NCBI RefSeq assembly: GCF_014648295.1
Contig: NZ_BMQV01000008.1
Location: forward strand, 62,001 to 126,000
Length of the DNA: 64,000 nucleotides
Direction of reading: 5' to 3'
From: Shewanella saliphila
GTDB taxonomy: Bacteria > Pseudomonadota > Gammaproteobacteria > Enterobacterales > Shewanellaceae
Below are positions 18,623 through 27,379 of the stretch, one piece after another. Both the position numbers and the translations under genes were made by a program. The first letter of the stretch is position 1. Every line of letters begins with the position of its first letter. The notes under the pieces are model-generated. The model searched no databases. It was not told the DNA's origin and saw only the letters and a list, made by a program, of their open reading frames with translations.

Positions 18623-19576
18623 ATGAAGATTGCTGATTTACGGGTACTGCTAAAAATCGCAGAGCTTAAATCTATCACCGCTGCCGCCAATCAACTCGAT
18701 ATTAGCTCTTCTGCTGCGAGCATTGCGTTAAAGCGTATTGAAAAAGAAGTTGGGGTGCAATTATTTGTTCGCACCACTCGGCAATTACGCTTGTCTTCTG
18801 AGGGCGAGCGTTATCTTCCGTTATGTCAGCAAGCACTGGATTTATTACAGCAAGGCCAACTCGTCATTAACGACGAACGTCAATCTATTAATGGCGAAGT
18901 GCGCATGGCGATGTCGTCTGAAATGGGCCGTAACCTCATGCGCGATTTACTGAATGATGTGCTAGCACAACATCCAGATGTGAGCTTACGCCTGCATGTT
19001 AGCGATACCCAAGTCGATTTTTATCGTGATGGTGTTGATGTCGCGCTGCGGGCAATGATTGCAGGCGTGGCTGACGAGTCGAATTTTTATGGCTTTAAAA
19101 TCTGTAACATCCCCCATTTTTTGTGTGCTTCGCCTCAGTACCTCGCCAAACACGGCACACCAACCAATCCAAGCGAACTTATGAAACACAATGCATTGCT
19201 TTATAAGTTGTATAAAGTGACCCATGACAGTTGGTTGTTACTTCATGGCAACGAAGAGCATAAAATTAAGATGACCAGTAATCGGGCGTGTAACGATGGC
19301 GACTTGGTGCGCCGCTGGTGTGTTGACGGTGTTGGGATCGCAAAAAAATCAGCGATTGATGTTGCTCAAGACATGCTGGCCGGTCGATTACAAAGAGTGA
19401 TGCCTGACTACCAAATCCCAGTGACTGAATTATGGTTAGTATTACCAAGTCGGCAAATGATCACACCGGCTATCCGTTTGATCCGCGATGAGCTAAAACA
19501 AAAAATCAGTGAGTTGAGAGTACAACTCATTGAAAATGAAACGCTAGCGGAACATGAATGGCCAACTGATGAATAA
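18623..19576 (+). CDS. LysR family transcriptional regulator
   Basis: A 317-residue regulator. The N-terminal winged helix-turn-helix covers about 1-60 (KIAELKSITAAANQLDISSSAASIALKRIE), followed by a linker helix and the substrate-binding domain typical of LysR proteins (about 90-295). The start ATG has AGGA about six bases upstream. It is divergently transcribed from the DUF4437 gene, the usual arrangement for a LysR protein and its target. The 284-bp intergenic gap would hold the operator, but I could not define a T-N11-A site with confidence. The ligand is unknown. Confidence 0.88.
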   Translation: MKIADLRVLLKIAELKSITAAANQLDISSSAASIALKRIEKEVGVQLFVRTTRQLRLSSEGERYLPLCQQALDLLQQGQLVINDERQSINGEVRMAMSSEMGRNLMRDLLNDVLAQHPDVSLRLHVSDTQVDFYRDGVDVALRAMIAGVADESNFYGFKICNIPHFLCASPQYLAKHGTPTNPSELMKHNALLYKLYKVTHDSWLLLHGNEEHKIKMTSNRACNDGDLVRRWCVDGVGIAKKSAIDVAQDMLAGRLQRVMPDYQIPVTELWLVLPSRQMITPAIRLIRDELKQKISELRVQLIENETLAEHEWPTDE

Positions 19577-19706
19577 ATAGAAGGTTGATTTATCACTGTT
19601 CTGCATAGAAAATAGCGCCTAGTTGAAGAGATAGATAACGTGATAGTTAATTCGACAGTTAATGTGATAGTCAAAGCGATAGATAACGCATAGGAACGGC
19701 AATAAC

Positions 19707-20141
19707 ATGATGACAAAATGGGCGACACGCTTTTTACAGATGGCCGAACTCGTAGCATCTTGGAGTAAAGATCCCTCCACTCAAGTTGGCGCGGTAATTA
19801 CAGAGAACAATCGCATCGTATCCCTAGGCTTTAATGGTTATCCTCACGGAATATCTGACAGCGCCGAAACTGATAACCGCGAAATGAAACTGCTCAAAAC
19901 GCTTCATGCTGAAGAAAACGCCATATTACATGCCAAACGCGATCTCAGTAGTTGTGAAATTTGGGTGACCCACTTCCCCTGTCCTAACTGCGCCGCCAAG
20001 ATTATTCAAACTGGATTACGCGCCGTGCATAGCCCAAAACCCAACGACGACTTCCTGTCGCGCTGGGGCGAGAAGATTAAAATCAGCGAAGATATGTTTG
20101 AGCAAGCTGGCGTTAAAGTCGATTGGATGCAAGTAGATTAA
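19707..20141 (+). CDS. deoxycytidylate (dCMP) deaminase family protein
   Basis: A 144-residue zinc-dependent deaminase of the cytidine/dCMP type. The HAEENA motif at 67-72 supplies a zinc-binding histidine and the catalytic glutamate, and PCPNCA at 91-96 supplies two zinc-binding cysteines (92 and 95). The front part, ASWSKDPSTQVGAVI, is characteristic of dCMP deaminases. The expected reaction is dCMP to dUMP, feeding dTMP synthesis. Most related bacteria use dCTP deaminase, so this may be an accessory copy. It could also act on another cytosine compound. It is a single gene following the LysR regulator by 130 bp. Confidence 0.85.
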   Translation: MMTKWATRFLQMAELVASWSKDPSTQVGAVITENNRIVSLGFNGYPHGISDSAETDNREMKLLKTLHAEENAILHAKRDLSSCEIWVTHFPCPNCAAKIIQTGLRAVHSPKPNDDFLSRWGEKIKISEDMFEQAGVKVDWMQVD

Positions 20142-20152
20142 CCCTATTTTTA

Positions 20153-20538
20153 AACGTCGTTCCGAAATGCAGTTGAGCTGTTAAGTCGGAATCCAGGTGC
20201 TTGCTTTTTGCATTTTTAACCTGTGGCCAATTCTTAACGCTTCGATACAACAAAGAGTGAATAATCTAACGTTATTATTAGCAAAGCCTGACATTCACTC
20301 TGCGACTCTTAGCAATTGCTTGCAGGTTCATTTGAGGCTAATCCTAACGTCGTTCCGGCAATGCTGTTAAGCCGGAATCCAGATGTTTACCTTTTGCATT
20401 TTTAACCTGTGAGCCAATTCCTAACGCTTTGCCAAAGCTAAGCAATAAACCATCTAACTTCATTACTGGTAAAACCAGACATTCACTCTGCGACTCTTAG
20501 CAATGATTTACTGGGTTCACTTGAGGCTAATCCAGACA
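20153..20538. repeat. tandem direct repeat, two units of about 193 bp
   Basis: Unit 1 begins at 20153 with AACGTCGTTCCG and unit 2 at 20346 with the same sequence. Both contain CGGAATCCAG, TTTGCATTTTTAACCTGTG, CATTCACTCTGCGACTCTTA and GGTTCA..TTGAGGCTAATCC in the same order. Small differences, such as an extra base in the CTGTG(A)GCC stretch, show the duplication is not recent. The 532-bp gap holds no gene. Confidence 0.8.
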
Positions 20539-20635
20539 TCGCCCTGTTAGATCTACAGACTTTCAACTAAATAGGGTGAATTTCAACCACAAAAAATTCG
20601 TAATCTAATTGATTGTCATGTGCCCCCACGCTAAT

Positions 20636-20655
20636 ATGTACAAATAAACGTACAT
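20636..20655 (+). promoter_or_regulatory. palindromic operator of the YefM-YoeB operon
   Basis: ATGTAC and GTACAT frame an 8-bp spacer 19-38 bp before the yefM start. Known YefM-YoeB operators contain TGTACA-type palindromes in this place, so the complex probably represses itself here. Predicted from pattern only. Confidence 0.6.
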
Positions 20656-20673
20656 GAACAGTTTGGAGTTAAC

Positions 20674-20925
20674 ATGGATGCGATAAGCTATACATCAGCT
20701 AGAGCAAATCTAGCAAATACAATGGCGAATGTTTGTAATGATCACGCCCCCATTATTATTACTCGTAAAAGTGAAGCACCTGTCGTTATGATCTCTTTAG
20801 AAGACTATAACGCAATGCAAGAAACGACCTATTTACTTCGTTCACCAACCAATGCGCGCGAACTTTTAGAATCTATTGCCGAACTTGAAGCAGGTAATGG
20901 AACTGAAAGAGAGCTAATAGAATGA
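20674..20925 (+). CDS. yefM: YefM antitoxin (Phd/YefM family)
   Basis: An 83-residue antitoxin. The N-terminal MDAISYTSARANLANTMANV and the central APVVMISLEDYNAM are the Phd/YefM DNA-binding and dimer motifs. The C-terminal part (about 55-83) should wrap the toxin. It would neutralise YoeB and repress the operon with it. The ATG follows GGAG by six bases, and the stop codon overlaps the yoeB start as ATGA. Upstream is a GTAC palindrome (20636-20655). The pair sits in an accessory region with tandem repeats and orphan genes, which fits a mobile toxin-antitoxin module. Confidence 0.93.
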   Translation: MDAISYTSARANLANTMANVCNDHAPIIITRKSEAPVVMISLEDYNAMQETTYLLRSPTNARELLESIAELEAGNGTERELIE

Positions 20926-21182
20926 AGTTAACTTTTTCAACCAACGCTTGGGAGCAATATCTATATTGGCAAACCACAGATAAAAAGGTACTTAAGCGTA
21001 TTAATTTGTTAATTAAAGATATTCAACGAACCCCAACAGAAGGTATTGGAAAACCAGAACCACTTAAACATGGTTTGTCAGGTTACTGGTCTAGACGAAT
21101 TAATGATGAACACAGAATCGTATACAAACCTCAAAATGATACCATCTTGATTGCACAACTTCGTTACCATTACGGCACATAG
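20922..21182 (+). CDS. yoeB: YoeB toxin, ribosome-dependent mRNA endonuclease
   Basis: An 86-residue RelE-superfamily toxin of the Txe/YoeB family. It binds the ribosome and cleaves mRNA in the A site when not held by YefM. All residues known to matter in Escherichia coli YoeB are in place: Glu46, Arg65, His83 and Tyr84, with the ending RYHYGT. Length is typical (84-90). It is encoded directly after yefM with a 4-nt overlap, so the two are translated together. The toxin appears intact and likely functional. Confidence 0.94.
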   Translation: MKLTFSTNAWEQYLYWQTTDKKVLKRINLLIKDIQRTPTEGIGKPEPLKHGLSGYWSRRINDEHRIVYKPQNDTILIAQLRYHYGT

Positions 21183-21223
21183 ATGCTTTAGTCGTGGCAG
21201 AGCTGGGTTAGCGGTTCGAGTTA

Positions 21224-21547
21224 TCACTGTGTGTCATTCTTGCCAGTAAACTTGTTTTCCATTGAAATTAACGCGGCAAGTATGCCACTAACAACAAATG
21301 CAACAATACCAAAGCTAAAGGTCACTCCAGCAAAGGCATAAAAGCCGGGTGAATGATCAGCACCTAAAATCATTAGTCCATTTTCTAGTTGCGTGGGTTC
21401 TGTCGTTTTGCCAAAAAAGAAACCATAACCAGCAGAAAGTAAAGAAACAACAATGGCCAAACAACCACAAATAGCAATCAATCTAGCTGCAAAAAGTAAC
21501 AAGCCTAAGTTATTAGTTTGAATATTTGAAAATGGGTAAAATTTCAT
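21224..21547 (-). CDS. small membrane protein of unknown function
   Basis: A 107-residue protein with two hydrophobic segments (about 14-49 and 70-95), short loops and a charged C-terminus (MENKFTGKNDTQ). No family was recognised. It lies on the strand opposite YefM-YoeB. The upstream region has the same conserved leader block as the HEPN/Toprim gene (copy B at 21610-21663). The AAAGGA sequence before the ATG fits a ribosome site. It is likely a mobile-cassette passenger. Confidence 0.5.
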   Translation of the reverse strand: MKFYPFSNIQTNNLGLLLFAARLIAICGCLAIVVSLLSAGYGFFFGKTTEPTQLENGLMILGADHSPGFYAFAGVTFSFGIVAFVVSGILAALISMENKFTGKNDTQ

Positions 21548-21609
21548 ACAAGTCCTTTGTAATTTGATGACTTACCTCTGGGTAGACTCAGTAAATCCAG
21601 TCCGTTAAC

Positions 21610-21663
21610 TTATTGATTACTGTCATCCTACATTAGCTATCTTATTGTTGTAAAGCGATAAAA
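21610..21663 (-). promoter_or_regulatory. shared leader/promoter block, copy B
   Basis: Nearly the same as 16426-16479 and 22297-22350; contains TTTACA, an 18-bp gap and TAGGAT on the minus strand. It lies 63 bp upstream of the 107-residue membrane protein gene. Confidence 0.55.
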
Positions 21664-21694
21664 AACACTGGTAAGAGCAAACCGAGTTTGCAAA

Positions 21695-21747
21695 AGTGGG
21701 GTCGTGTTTAAGTTGGGCCGAATAAATTTAGTTTATATGACCCCACT
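21695..21747. repeat. palindromic element, AGTGGGGTC arms
   Basis: A 53-bp segment with perfect 9-bp ends AGTGGGGTC and GACCCCACT. It follows the stop of the gene at 21760 on the minus strand by about 12 bp. It resembles the element at 13301-13331 and may be a REP-like palindrome or act as a terminator stem. Confidence 0.55.
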
Positions 21748-21759
21748 AGATTTAACTTC

Positions 21760-22227
21760 TTAGTTAGAGCTTACTTGTGAGGCCCTCTTACGGTGTATTT
21801 TTATATATGAGTAGAAAAATACAAACCATACGATACTAAGTATTCCTGGTGTCATAGCTTCGAGGTATGAACCTAGAGCAAGGTAATATTCTCCATTTTT
21901 TGATAAAAAAACAATCGTAAAATCTCCTGGTTGATAATTGGCTGCAAACTTCTTCCTTGAGCTACATATTGCAATATCACCTGGCTTGGCATTTCTGACA
22001 ATGACGTTTTCATTGGTCGATAAAATGTTAAGTTCAACTTCTAAAGAACAAGCTTCACGACCAAAAAGGTCTTCATATCCAAAATAAGACTCTATCACTT
22101 CAGCTTCGACAATTTTCGAATCTGACGTTTGAAAAACTTCATAAACAAGCGCAGGGGTGAAAACAACCACACCAAAAAAACTAAAAAATGTCAGAGCAAA
22201 AAAACATATCCCTTTAATCTTCTCCAT
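21760..22227 (-). CDS. membrane-anchored protein of unknown function
   Basis: A 155-residue protein with an N-terminal hydrophobic helix (about 7-28), a soluble domain of about 95 residues and a second helix (about 124-142) before a basic tail (HRKRASQ). The soluble part has three cysteines, and VEAEVIESYFGYEDLF resembles DUF3592-type membrane proteins. That resemblance is weak. The gene carries the shared leader (copy C at 22297-22350) and is followed by a 53-bp palindrome. Like its neighbour it looks like an accessory passenger gene. Confidence 0.5.
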   Translation of the reverse strand: MEKIKGICFFALTFFSFFGVVVFTPALVYEVFQTSDSKIVEAEVIESYFGYEDLFGREACSLEVELNILSTNENVIVRNAKPGDIAICSSRKKFAANYQPGDFTIVFLSKNGEYYLALGSYLEAMTPGILSIVWFVFFYSYIKIHRKRASQVSSN

Positions 22228-22296
22228 AACAAAATTGATCCTTGGAAGCCCTAACAGCTTACTGAAGGACTTGCTCAGTAAAGCCAGCCCCTTAAC

Positions 22297-22350
22297 GTAT
22301 TGATTAATATCATCCTACATTTGCTATCTTATTGTTGTAAAGCGATAAAG
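22297..22350 (-). promoter_or_regulatory. shared leader/promoter block, copy C
   Basis: Third copy of the block at 16426-16479 and 21610-21663, 70 bp upstream of the 155-residue gene. Between it and the gene lie inverted arms TTACTGA and TCAGTAA and the box CCCTAAC (22249-22255), again reminiscent of a decayed attC. The rest of the gap up to 22574 shows no gene. Confidence 0.55.
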
Positions 22351-22574
22351 CCTCACTACACCGCTACATCACGACATTAATAGCCATAGGCGCAGAACAC
22401 AAAGATAGAGCTCGATTCTGGCTATACAGCATTACCGAAATAACAGTAGGCTTAGCCTGCTCAAGCTGCCACTTTAGGCAAGTCACTTTTATCTGCAAAC
22501 TCAACAATGATATGGTTAACTTCAAGCCACAGCAGTTCATCACACGCTATCACGTATCAACTCAAGGGGGTAAC

Positions 22575-23150
22575 ATGAATACACCACAAGGTTTTAACCT
22601 ACTGTCCACCAGCATATTAATGTGTTGTTTGATTTTCAGCGTGGGAGTGAATAGTGCAGAAAGTACGGAAAATATCGACACCAGCAAACTTAGCGACATA
22701 AAAGCGGTTAAGTTTAATAACCCACAGGTGATAACCTCGGGGTTACCGACAGAGCTGCAATTTGAACAACTTGCTCAGGCGGGTATTAAAACCGTGATAA
22801 ACCTGATCCCTAACGACAATCCAAATGCATTACCCAATGAGCAGCAAATCGTCACTCAGCTGGGCATGAACTATCACAATATCAGTGTTGATTGGCAAAA
22901 CCCTACACAAGAAAACCTAGCGCAGTTTTATAGCTTGATGCAGCAAAATGGCGATGCACCAGTGCTAGTCCATTGCGCCGCTAATTATCGCGCCTCTGCC
23001 TTTTATTATTTATACCAAACTCGCCAAAATAACGCGCCGTCAATGGCCGAGGCACTGACGCCCTGGGGCGATTTACAACAAAGCTTTGCAGAATACCCAC
23101 AGTGGAAAAAGTTGATAGAAGAGGCAACACAGCAATATCAAACTCAATAG
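22575..23150 (+). CDS. secreted tyrosine-phosphatase-like protein (DSP fold)
   Basis: A 191-residue protein with an N-terminal signal peptide (hydrophobic 9-25, likely cut near NSA, residue 27), so periplasmic. The fold resembles dual-specificity phosphatases: the stretch TSGLPTELQFEQLAQAGIKTVINL is followed by the active-site loop HCAANYR at 133-139, with Cys134 and Arg139. The spacing is CX4R rather than the usual CX5R, as in beta-lactamase-hydrolase-like (TIGR01244-type) proteins. Activity on phosphate esters is therefore uncertain. The ATG at 22575 is chosen because GGGGG stands five bases ahead; an upstream ATG at 22512 would spoil the signal peptide. Confidence 0.75.
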   Translation: MNTPQGFNLLSTSILMCCLIFSVGVNSAESTENIDTSKLSDIKAVKFNNPQVITSGLPTELQFEQLAQAGIKTVINLIPNDNPNALPNEQQIVTQLGMNYHNISVDWQNPTQENLAQFYSLMQQNGDAPVLVHCAANYRASAFYYLYQTRQNNAPSMAEALTPWGDLQQSFAEYPQWKKLIEEATQQYQTQ

Positions 23151-23234
23151 CCAGACTGAAAATAAGGCGTTCGTCTTAGCCTAAATGCGCTTTAACATTA
23201 GCTTTACTGTCATCTTCTCTATCTTAAAAGTAAG

Positions 23235-23310
23235 AGCTGGATCCCCGATAACAACATTCGAGGATGACGGGCTGGAGCAAAGTCCCTCCCGGTGACGCTT
23301 AAAAAAACGG
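23235..23310. repeat. dispersed repeat copy
   Basis: Contains CTGGATCCCCGATAACA, then ATTCGAGGATGACG, a near-perfect inverted match to 12826-12862, followed by CTCCCGGTGACG. It lies between two convergent genes; no coding potential is seen. Confidence 0.6.
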
Positions 23311-23419
23311 ACTCTCAGCACTTAATGATAAAGGCTTAACGTTATGCCCTTGTCTGTGACTGTATCAGGTCAATATCTGGCCAATATCGGGCAACAAGTG
23401 ACAATGCAAATAACGTTAT

Positions 23420-24379
23420 CTACTGCGGCGTACCAGCACTGTTCAAATCCATTTTATACACAGGTGCAGGGATCATCTCTGAGGTGATATAAATACTCTG
23501 GCCGTCCTGGCTAAACGCTACCGCTTCGGCTTGTTTTATTGCGGGCAGAGCAATTTGTTGTGGCGTTGTTGAAAACAAGCTTAACCAATCACTGGGTTGA
23601 GTGCGGCTAAAATAAAACGCGTGGGTGTAGGTTAATACCACAGCCGACAAGCCATCTGCAGAGATATCCATCGCGGTGGGGGTTCCGGCAAAGCCTGCCC
23701 AGGTATAAATACTGACATAATCGAGTACCGCGGTAGGTAAAGGCGCGATTTCACCTAGCCTTTGGGCTTGCTGTTTAATCATTTGAGTAGATGAGTTATT
23801 TGATCCACTTTGTAGCGTTGGTGCGATTAAAGGCAGCTCATACAATACGGGTGGTGTATCACGTTTGGTCAGTAACAGTATTTTACCCTTTACAGTGTCT
23901 ACCGCGACTGACTCACAATCGTGAGCTCCATCTGGGTACGTATATGTCATGCTCCAAACCGGGGTTGCCGACAAGTTTTTTTGGCCATTGAGCTGGCTTA
24001 AATCGGGCTCTTTGATCAAATGTAGCTGATACTGCGATCGCCTTGCCTGATTATCACCCACATCGGCGATCAATAAATACGACTCGCCTTGATAAACAAA
24101 CGAGGCGATATCTTCCCAATCGGTATTCTTTACACCGGTAATATTGAGTGTGGCTAACTGCTGCCCCTGGGTATCGATAGCAAAAATCCTTGCTGTATCA
24201 CCGCTGTCGTTGTGCACCCACAATATTTGATCATTAACCCGTGATACCGCTAGACCGCTGGCTTCGTCTATTGACGGCGCTGTAATGCTGCCCGCCTGGC
24301 TCATACCTGTAGGCATTGCGCAGGCACTGGTTGATAACGCTAAGATTAAATATACAAACACAGAAATACGCTTAAACAT
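23420..24379 (-). CDS. lipoprotein with predicted beta-propeller fold
   Basis: A 319-residue lipoprotein with lipobox STSAC (Cys20). The remainder shows regularly spaced short strands with motifs such as ASGLAVS, ILWVHNDSGD, TDWEDIA and LLIADVGDNQARR, then DCESVAVD and QAEAVAFSQDGQSIYITSE. This matches a secreted beta-propeller family of unknown role, related in pattern to esterase-like or phytase-like propellers. It follows the receptor operon in the same direction but is separated from it by a strong terminator (24497-24532), so it is probably transcribed alone. Confidence 0.65.
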   Translation of the reverse strand: MFKRISVFVYLILALSTSACAMPTGMSQAGSITAPSIDEASGLAVSRVNDQILWVHNDSGDTARIFAIDTQGQQLATLNITGVKNTDWEDIASFVYQGESYLLIADVGDNQARRSQYQLHLIKEPDLSQLNGQKNLSATPVWSMTYTYPDGAHDCESVAVDTVKGKILLLTKRDTPPVLYELPLIAPTLQSGSNNSSTQMIKQQAQRLGEIAPLPTAVLDYVSIYTWAGFAGTPTAMDISADGLSAVVLTYTHAFYFSRTQPSDWLSLFSTTPQQIALPAIKQAEAVAFSQDGQSIYITSEMIPAPVYKMDLNSAGTPQ

Positions 24380-24496
24380 AATGATGAGTTACTCGAGCAG
24401 CCGCTGGCAAAAAGTAGAGGTATATTAACAATATTGAGTTGAAAAAGATTGGTAAATCATATCGTTCTAAAACGCTAAAATAACAATAAATAGAAT

Positions 24497-24532
24497 GAAA
24501 AGGCCACTTTCTTTGTTCCGAAGAAAGTGGCC
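24497..24532 (-). terminator. intrinsic terminator of the lipoprotein-receptor operon
   Basis: 12-bp perfect stem (GGCCACTTTCTT and AAGAAAGTGGCC) followed by TTTT on the minus strand, about 80 bp after the receptor stop. Confidence 0.9.
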
Positions 24533-24610
24533 ATGCACGTTTTTAGTGATTGAAATGATGAGTAAAAACCACTAAACCAGTACTCGTTTTAATCTTATTT
24601 ATTCACGTCA

Positions 24611-27295
24611 TTAATACTCATAGCTAAACTGTAAAGTGTATTCTGTGCCAGGGTCTTTGGCATATACTTGATAGTCTTGCTGCTCGTACTCGGTGGTTTC
24701 ACCTAAAATATTCTTGGCTTTTAACTTCACCGTGGTGCTGGTTGTTGGGAAGAATGTATAGGTAAAGTCTAGGCTATGAAATGGCTTTTCATATACATCA
24801 TCTAACCCGCCACGCCCACCGTAAGCAATGCGCTCTCCGAACACGTTATACACCAAGGTCGCGCTGTGATAACTGTCTGATGAATCGTAGCTTAATTGCA
24901 AGTTAGCCACCCACTGTGAGTGCCCTGTCATACGACGAGTTTGGTGAGTTGGGTCGATTTCGCCATTGGCCGCGATATCAATTTCTGAATCGCCTAGGGT
25001 TAAGTTACCCGCAATAAAGAAGTCTTCCCAAATGCTGCCATCACGGCCTAAAAACTCAAGTTCTTGTAAAAACTCAGTTTCAACACCGTAAATATGACCC
25101 GACTGAGCGTTATAAAACTTAAGCTGACGACCCGCCTCTGAAATACGTTGAATTGGTTCAATCGGCGCGTCAACGTCTTTGTAGAATGCACCTACACTGA
25201 AGTTGTTGCCAGAATCTGAGTAGTATTCCCAACGTAAGTCTAAGTTAAGAATGTCTGAGCTTTTTAGCTCTGGGTTACCAAAAAAGTCAAAGCCTGTTGC
25301 TGGGTCTTGGAAACGTACTGGCGACACTTCACGCAAGTCTGGGCGCACGATGGTTTTACTTGCACCAAATCGCCATTGTGTGGTGTAGGTTTGTTTCCAG
25401 GTGATTGATAGTGAAGGGAACCAGCCGTCTTCAGCGATGGCATAATCTTCAAGATCATAACGGCCACCTTCGTCTGAAATCTCACCATCAGGATCAATTG
25501 GCAGTGTCACACGGCGAAAGTCTTCGTAACGAATACCGGCATAAACACGCCAAACGTCGTCAAAGTCGATGTCCATGCTAACAAACGCGGCATCATTTTT
25601 TTCGGCGGCGATGTAATCTTCTGTGTCGGTAGACGCGTCTTTAAGCTCAAGATCTAACACGTCGTTACTGATGTTACTGTCTGAGAAAATCTCATCAAAG
25701 TCACCGGCTAAAATGTCACCGTTAACATCGGTAGGGCTTAAATCAACATCTAAGCCTAAGCGTGTGGCAAAGCTTTCGCGAGTGCGTTCAAAGTATTCAT
25801 AACCTGTGGTGAGCTTAACCACCGCACCGTCTAAATTAATCGGGTAAGTAAAATCCCAACCGTAGTTTTGAGTGTCGTCATTTAAGCGGCTATAAACGTA
25901 TTTGGGCGCATCTTGAGTATTGAGGTTACGTGACAATAAATCTTGATTGTCATCTAATACTACGTTGTATGTGTATGAGACTTCATTCGGAGCATAACGC
26001 TCAGAACGTGCGTCAGAGAACTTCCAGCTAAACTCGGCATCATTAAAATCTTCAATAAAGTGATGGCCTTTAATCTGGTTGCTTATCAGCGTTCGCTCTT
26101 CATAATCGATATTATACACTTGCAGCGCGTTTGGCTCGGCTAGGGTGTCGATGGTTTCTTCAATACCCACCGAGACATCATCAGAGGTGTCTTGCAGATA
26201 GGTCGTGAAGGTTTCGATTTTATGGTTGTAACCAATCTCTAATCCTAGGTTCAACATGCCTGACACTTGCACGATTGAATCGGTACCCACTACGTCTTTT
26301 TGGTTTTCAATCTGAATTTGGCTGCTGTCGCCATCTAACTCAACTTCGCGCTTAGTGTAGTTTTCTGCTTGTCTTTTGTACGACACCGCAGACAAGGCAC
26401 CGAATACGATATCGTCGCTAATGTCCCAACGGTCACCAATGGCAACATCACCGCGAACCGCAGGCTCTGTGCTTTGAGTAAACACTGTCATGTCACGATA
26501 CATGTCTAACGATAATTCGCGGTTAATTTTCTGCGCGCCGGCAAAATCTACCGCACCATTTGAGCCACTAAAAATATCAATAGGGCTAATACCACCATAT
26601 TGATTAATGGTGTCATTAATATTGCTCGGCATGCTGCGAGTTCCGTCATCTTGACCGGTCCAATCATTACCACCACCGTTATAGGTGTAACTGTCGTCTG
26701 AATCGTTAGTATTGTAACGGCCACCTACTGAGGCTTTAAAAAAGAAATCAGACGGGATTGATTTAGTACGAATATCAACATGTCCGCCACCAAATGCCGC
26801 TGGCGAGTTAGCAGACGCAGACTTTTGCACCGAGAGCGATTCAATGATCGATGCGGGGAACATATCAAGCGGCACAACATTACGTGTTGGGTCTGGCGAT
26901 GGTACTGTCGAGCCGTTTAATGAGGTACTTGAATAACGCTCACCTAGACCACGTACGTAAATGAATTTACCATCTTTTAAGGTTAAACCTGTCACACGAC
27001 GAAGCGCTGCGGCTGCGTCACCGTCACCGGTTCTTGAAATTTGTTCTGAGCCCATAATATCGGCTACAGCAATTTGTTCGCGACGTTCTTCTGTGGCTTC
27101 TGAGGCTGAGCTGCGTAAACGCCCTGTGACTGAAATCACTTCAATTGGCTCAATCGGAATCACTTCGCCTGGGTCACGAGCAGGCTCTGGTTCTTGCGAG
27201 TATACTGGGGTAGCAGTTAATAAGGTCGCCGCAGAAATCACAGAGATAATGGCAAGACTTAATTTATTAACGGTAAAACTCGGCTTGGTTTTCAT
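24611..27295 (-). CDS. TonB-dependent outer-membrane receptor
   Basis: An 894-residue outer-membrane receptor. It has a signal peptide ending near residue 33, then a plug domain (about 55-190) including ADIMGSEQISRTGDGDAAA and RVTGLTLKDGKFIYVRGLGE. A 22-strand barrel follows, ending with the aromatic YTLQFSYEY expected of a barrel protein. It would import a substrate with TonB-ExbBD energy. It is the second gene of an operon whose first gene encodes a large duplicated lipoprotein (84 bp upstream). The Pho-box array ahead of that operon suggests a phosphorus compound as substrate. That is inference; the substrate is not readable from sequence. Confidence 0.92.
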   Translation of the reverse strand: MKTKPSFTVNKLSLAIISVISAATLLTATPVYSQEPEPARDPGEVIPIEPIEVISVTGRLRSSASEATEERREQIAVADIMGSEQISRTGDGDAAAALRRVTGLTLKDGKFIYVRGLGERYSSTSLNGSTVPSPDPTRNVVPLDMFPASIIESLSVQKSASANSPAAFGGGHVDIRTKSIPSDFFFKASVGGRYNTNDSDDSYTYNGGGNDWTGQDDGTRSMPSNINDTINQYGGISPIDIFSGSNGAVDFAGAQKINRELSLDMYRDMTVFTQSTEPAVRGDVAIGDRWDISDDIVFGALSAVSYKRQAENYTKREVELDGDSSQIQIENQKDVVGTDSIVQVSGMLNLGLEIGYNHKIETFTTYLQDTSDDVSVGIEETIDTLAEPNALQVYNIDYEERTLISNQIKGHHFIEDFNDAEFSWKFSDARSERYAPNEVSYTYNVVLDDNQDLLSRNLNTQDAPKYVYSRLNDDTQNYGWDFTYPINLDGAVVKLTTGYEYFERTRESFATRLGLDVDLSPTDVNGDILAGDFDEIFSDSNISNDVLDLELKDASTDTEDYIAAEKNDAAFVSMDIDFDDVWRVYAGIRYEDFRRVTLPIDPDGEISDEGGRYDLEDYAIAEDGWFPSLSITWKQTYTTQWRFGASKTIVRPDLREVSPVRFQDPATGFDFFGNPELKSSDILNLDLRWEYYSDSGNNFSVGAFYKDVDAPIEPIQRISEAGRQLKFYNAQSGHIYGVETEFLQELEFLGRDGSIWEDFFIAGNLTLGDSEIDIAANGEIDPTHQTRRMTGHSQWVANLQLSYDSSDSYHSATLVYNVFGERIAYGGRGGLDDVYEKPFHSLDFTYTFFPTTSTTVKLKAKNILGETTEYEQQDYQVYAKDPGTEYTLQFSYEY

Positions 27296-27379
27296 ACTTA
27301 TACTATCCTGTATGCGGTTCAGAGATAGCCGCCCTTGCGAGCGGCTATTAATAGGTCACTGATTACTTAATCAAGGGAA

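Noticed and set aside
21224..22227. Integron cassettes with full attC sites after the two membrane genes
   Set aside because: The hairpins and CCCTAAC box near them do not have both consensus ends, so I list only the shared leader and palindrome, not attC sites.
13200..22600. Integron integrase gene
   Set aside because: No intI-like tyrosine recombinase with the integron-specific insert occurs here; the only recombinase in the window is the island 1 integrase at 55605.
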